Shown: positions 62,592 to 64,000 of the stretch, piece by piece | How the letters are laid out: the number at the start of each line of letters is the position of its first letter | Position numbering within the stretch: the stretch's first letter is position 1 | Source of the DNA: Vanilla planifolia | Taxonomy: Eukaryota; Streptophyta; Magnoliopsida; Asparagales; Orchidaceae | Length of the DNA: 64,000 nt | Assembly: GCA_023846275.1 (NCBI GenBank) | Contig: CM043868.1 | Location: 20,741,755-20,805,754 of the forward strand | Direction: 5' to 3' | Made by a program: the position numbers and the translations under genes | Notes under the pieces: generated by a model | What the model was told of the DNA's origin: nothing | Database searches by the model: none | The model's input: the letters and a program-made list of their open reading frames with translations, nothing else

Positions 62592-64000
62592 AATTTATTT
62601 ATTTTTTATTTACATAATCTATTGTTAGATTTATTATATTTAATAATATTTAATTTAAGAACAATGTGATATTTTTAAAATATTATTTAAAAGTTTTTTT
62701 AATATTTTATTTAATCATATATTTATTAAAAAAATATAACTTGATCACTAAAGTTGACATTTAAATATTATTTAATTCAAACACATGAACAAGACATTTA
62801 GAATGATAGCAAAAACCTATTTACCTAAAACAATTGTCATTAGATTATTATCTAATCTTATGAGATACGATTTATTTGGAAGTAATCGCTTAATTATTGC
62901 CTATATCAAAAACTTTTTGGGAGTAAGTCATACTGAAAAGTTTAACTTTATTGAAATAATAGACTTGGCTTAATCCTTTTGAATGTTGGCAAGTATGAAC
63001 TTAAGCTTAATTAAAGAATCAAATTTCTTGATTATGTCTATGATAACTAATTATTAGGAGATTAATACAATGACGTAAATTAAAATAATAATTTTTGTTC
63101 AATAAGAAAAACTAAATAGTAAATGTTATCATATAGTATCTTAAATTATTCCAACATTCCATTGTAAGAAAAAGACAAAAAAACTCACACATAAATAATA
63201 TTGAAAACAAATAATTTATTAATGCGTGACAATTCTATTGTTGATATAATTCTTGAGACACCTTATGTGACTTTACCTTGATCCATCACCCAATCCTCCA
63301 CGTGTCTTTCTATCTCTTCTATCTTTAATGACTATGTTAACCCTCAAATGCAATGTCAAGACCTTCAGCTTTATATTTGAGAATAAAATTAAAAAGAGAG
63401 AGATATGTACATGAGGTTGATAAACTCTACTTTTGATTGGCTGCCCCAACAAGTCAACATTCAATTATGATTTTATAAATAAATCTAATAATATATAATG
63501 ATTACCTACTTATATCGTTTTCATATGAAAAACATATTTTGATTAGTAAGAATATGTTTAAATATAAAATAATGAATTAAAAGTAAAACAAAAATGATAT
63601 TAACATGACTTGTACCTAAACAAATGGTCAAATGATTGGCTCTAAAAACAATAAAACCAAAATTCATGTCAAGCAATATAAAAAAGTAAAATTGAAAAAA
63701 AAAGTAACAAAATAACTTGTTATCCTTCTCTTATACCTATGGAAAATAAATGTGTTAAACTTTCTTGATATTTCTTTTATATGATTATGTGTTTTTTTTT
63801 CTTAATTGGTTAGTATTTTTTACCTATTTTTGTCAAAATTATTGAACATTTAAGATCCATTTTTATCTAATAAACTAAAGTGAAATAAATGAGGTAATGA
63901 TTTCTATCATTATCATATCTATAATACCTTTCTCGATTATGATAATTTAGCAACTTTACAAAATCTTGTTTATTTGTCTATTGTAGAATTTCACTCTCTA

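Larger units (their letters stand above)
58441..64000. other. AT-rich upstream/intergenic region
   Basis: Holds the promoter side of the RTL2-like gene and then about 5 kb of very AT-rich DNA with long A and T runs and two microsatellites. No coding region is supported; open frames such as 59317-59625 (-) and 62785-62973 (+) are low-complexity or without relatives. Confidence 0.65.

Overview
The window is AT-rich nuclear DNA of a flowering plant, most likely a eudicot. Support: long introns with GT/AG splice sites, remnants of Ty3/gypsy chromovirus, Ty1/copia and LINE retroelements, and an old piece of the plastid gene ycf2 embedded in an intron. No prokaryotic features, rRNA, convincing tRNA or CRISPR array were seen.

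Two host genes face each other. (1) On the + strand, 5056-37823, are the last ten recognisable coding exons (343 codons) of a VPS35L-like gene, the VPS35-like subunit of the Retriever endosomal recycling complex. The exons were assembled by splice site, reading phase and family resemblance; the 5' part of the gene lies before the window. Its introns reach 11.3 and 12.1 kb and are full of transposon debris. (2) On the - strand, 58410-49021, is a complete four-exon gene for an RNase III-like protein with two double-stranded-RNA-binding domains (RTL2 type, 418 aa). Its last exon, which completes the second dsRNA-binding domain, is 7.8 kb from the third.

Between the two convergent 3' ends lies the most striking object: a near-perfect palindrome about 7.1 kb long. 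Two 5'-truncated copies of one Tekay-like chromovirus, each with an open reading frame of more than 1000 codons for reverse transcriptase, RNase H, integrase and chromodomain, are joined tail to tail through truncated LTRs. The arms are 3535 bp (39899-43433 and 43478-47012) with a 44-bp spacer. The arms differ at only 11 of 1018 aligned residues, ten through transitions. Read-through from either gene would give a very long hairpin RNA, and the LTR promoter regions, if active, point across the centre so that each transcribes the opposite pol in antisense. That resembles a natural hairpin silencing locus. A dsRNA-processing enzyme gene next door is intriguing but may be chance.

Region by region: 1-1300 degraded gypsy integrase/chromodomain (+); 1745-4558 truncated copia copy (-) with its 5' LTR; 5056-16577 first two visible VPS35L exons, separated by ycf2 plastid DNA (5890-7139) and a second copia copy (7190-11369, -) containing a 1.2-kb internal tandem duplication; 16694-24236 four further exons; 24237-36321 giant intron with a LINE remnant; 36322-37823 the gene's 3' end; 39899-47095 palindrome; 49021-58410 RTL2-like gene, whose large intron holds a gypsy remnant and a kilobase almost devoid of G on the + strand; 58411-64000 AT-rich upstream DNA with long TA and TAA microsatellites.
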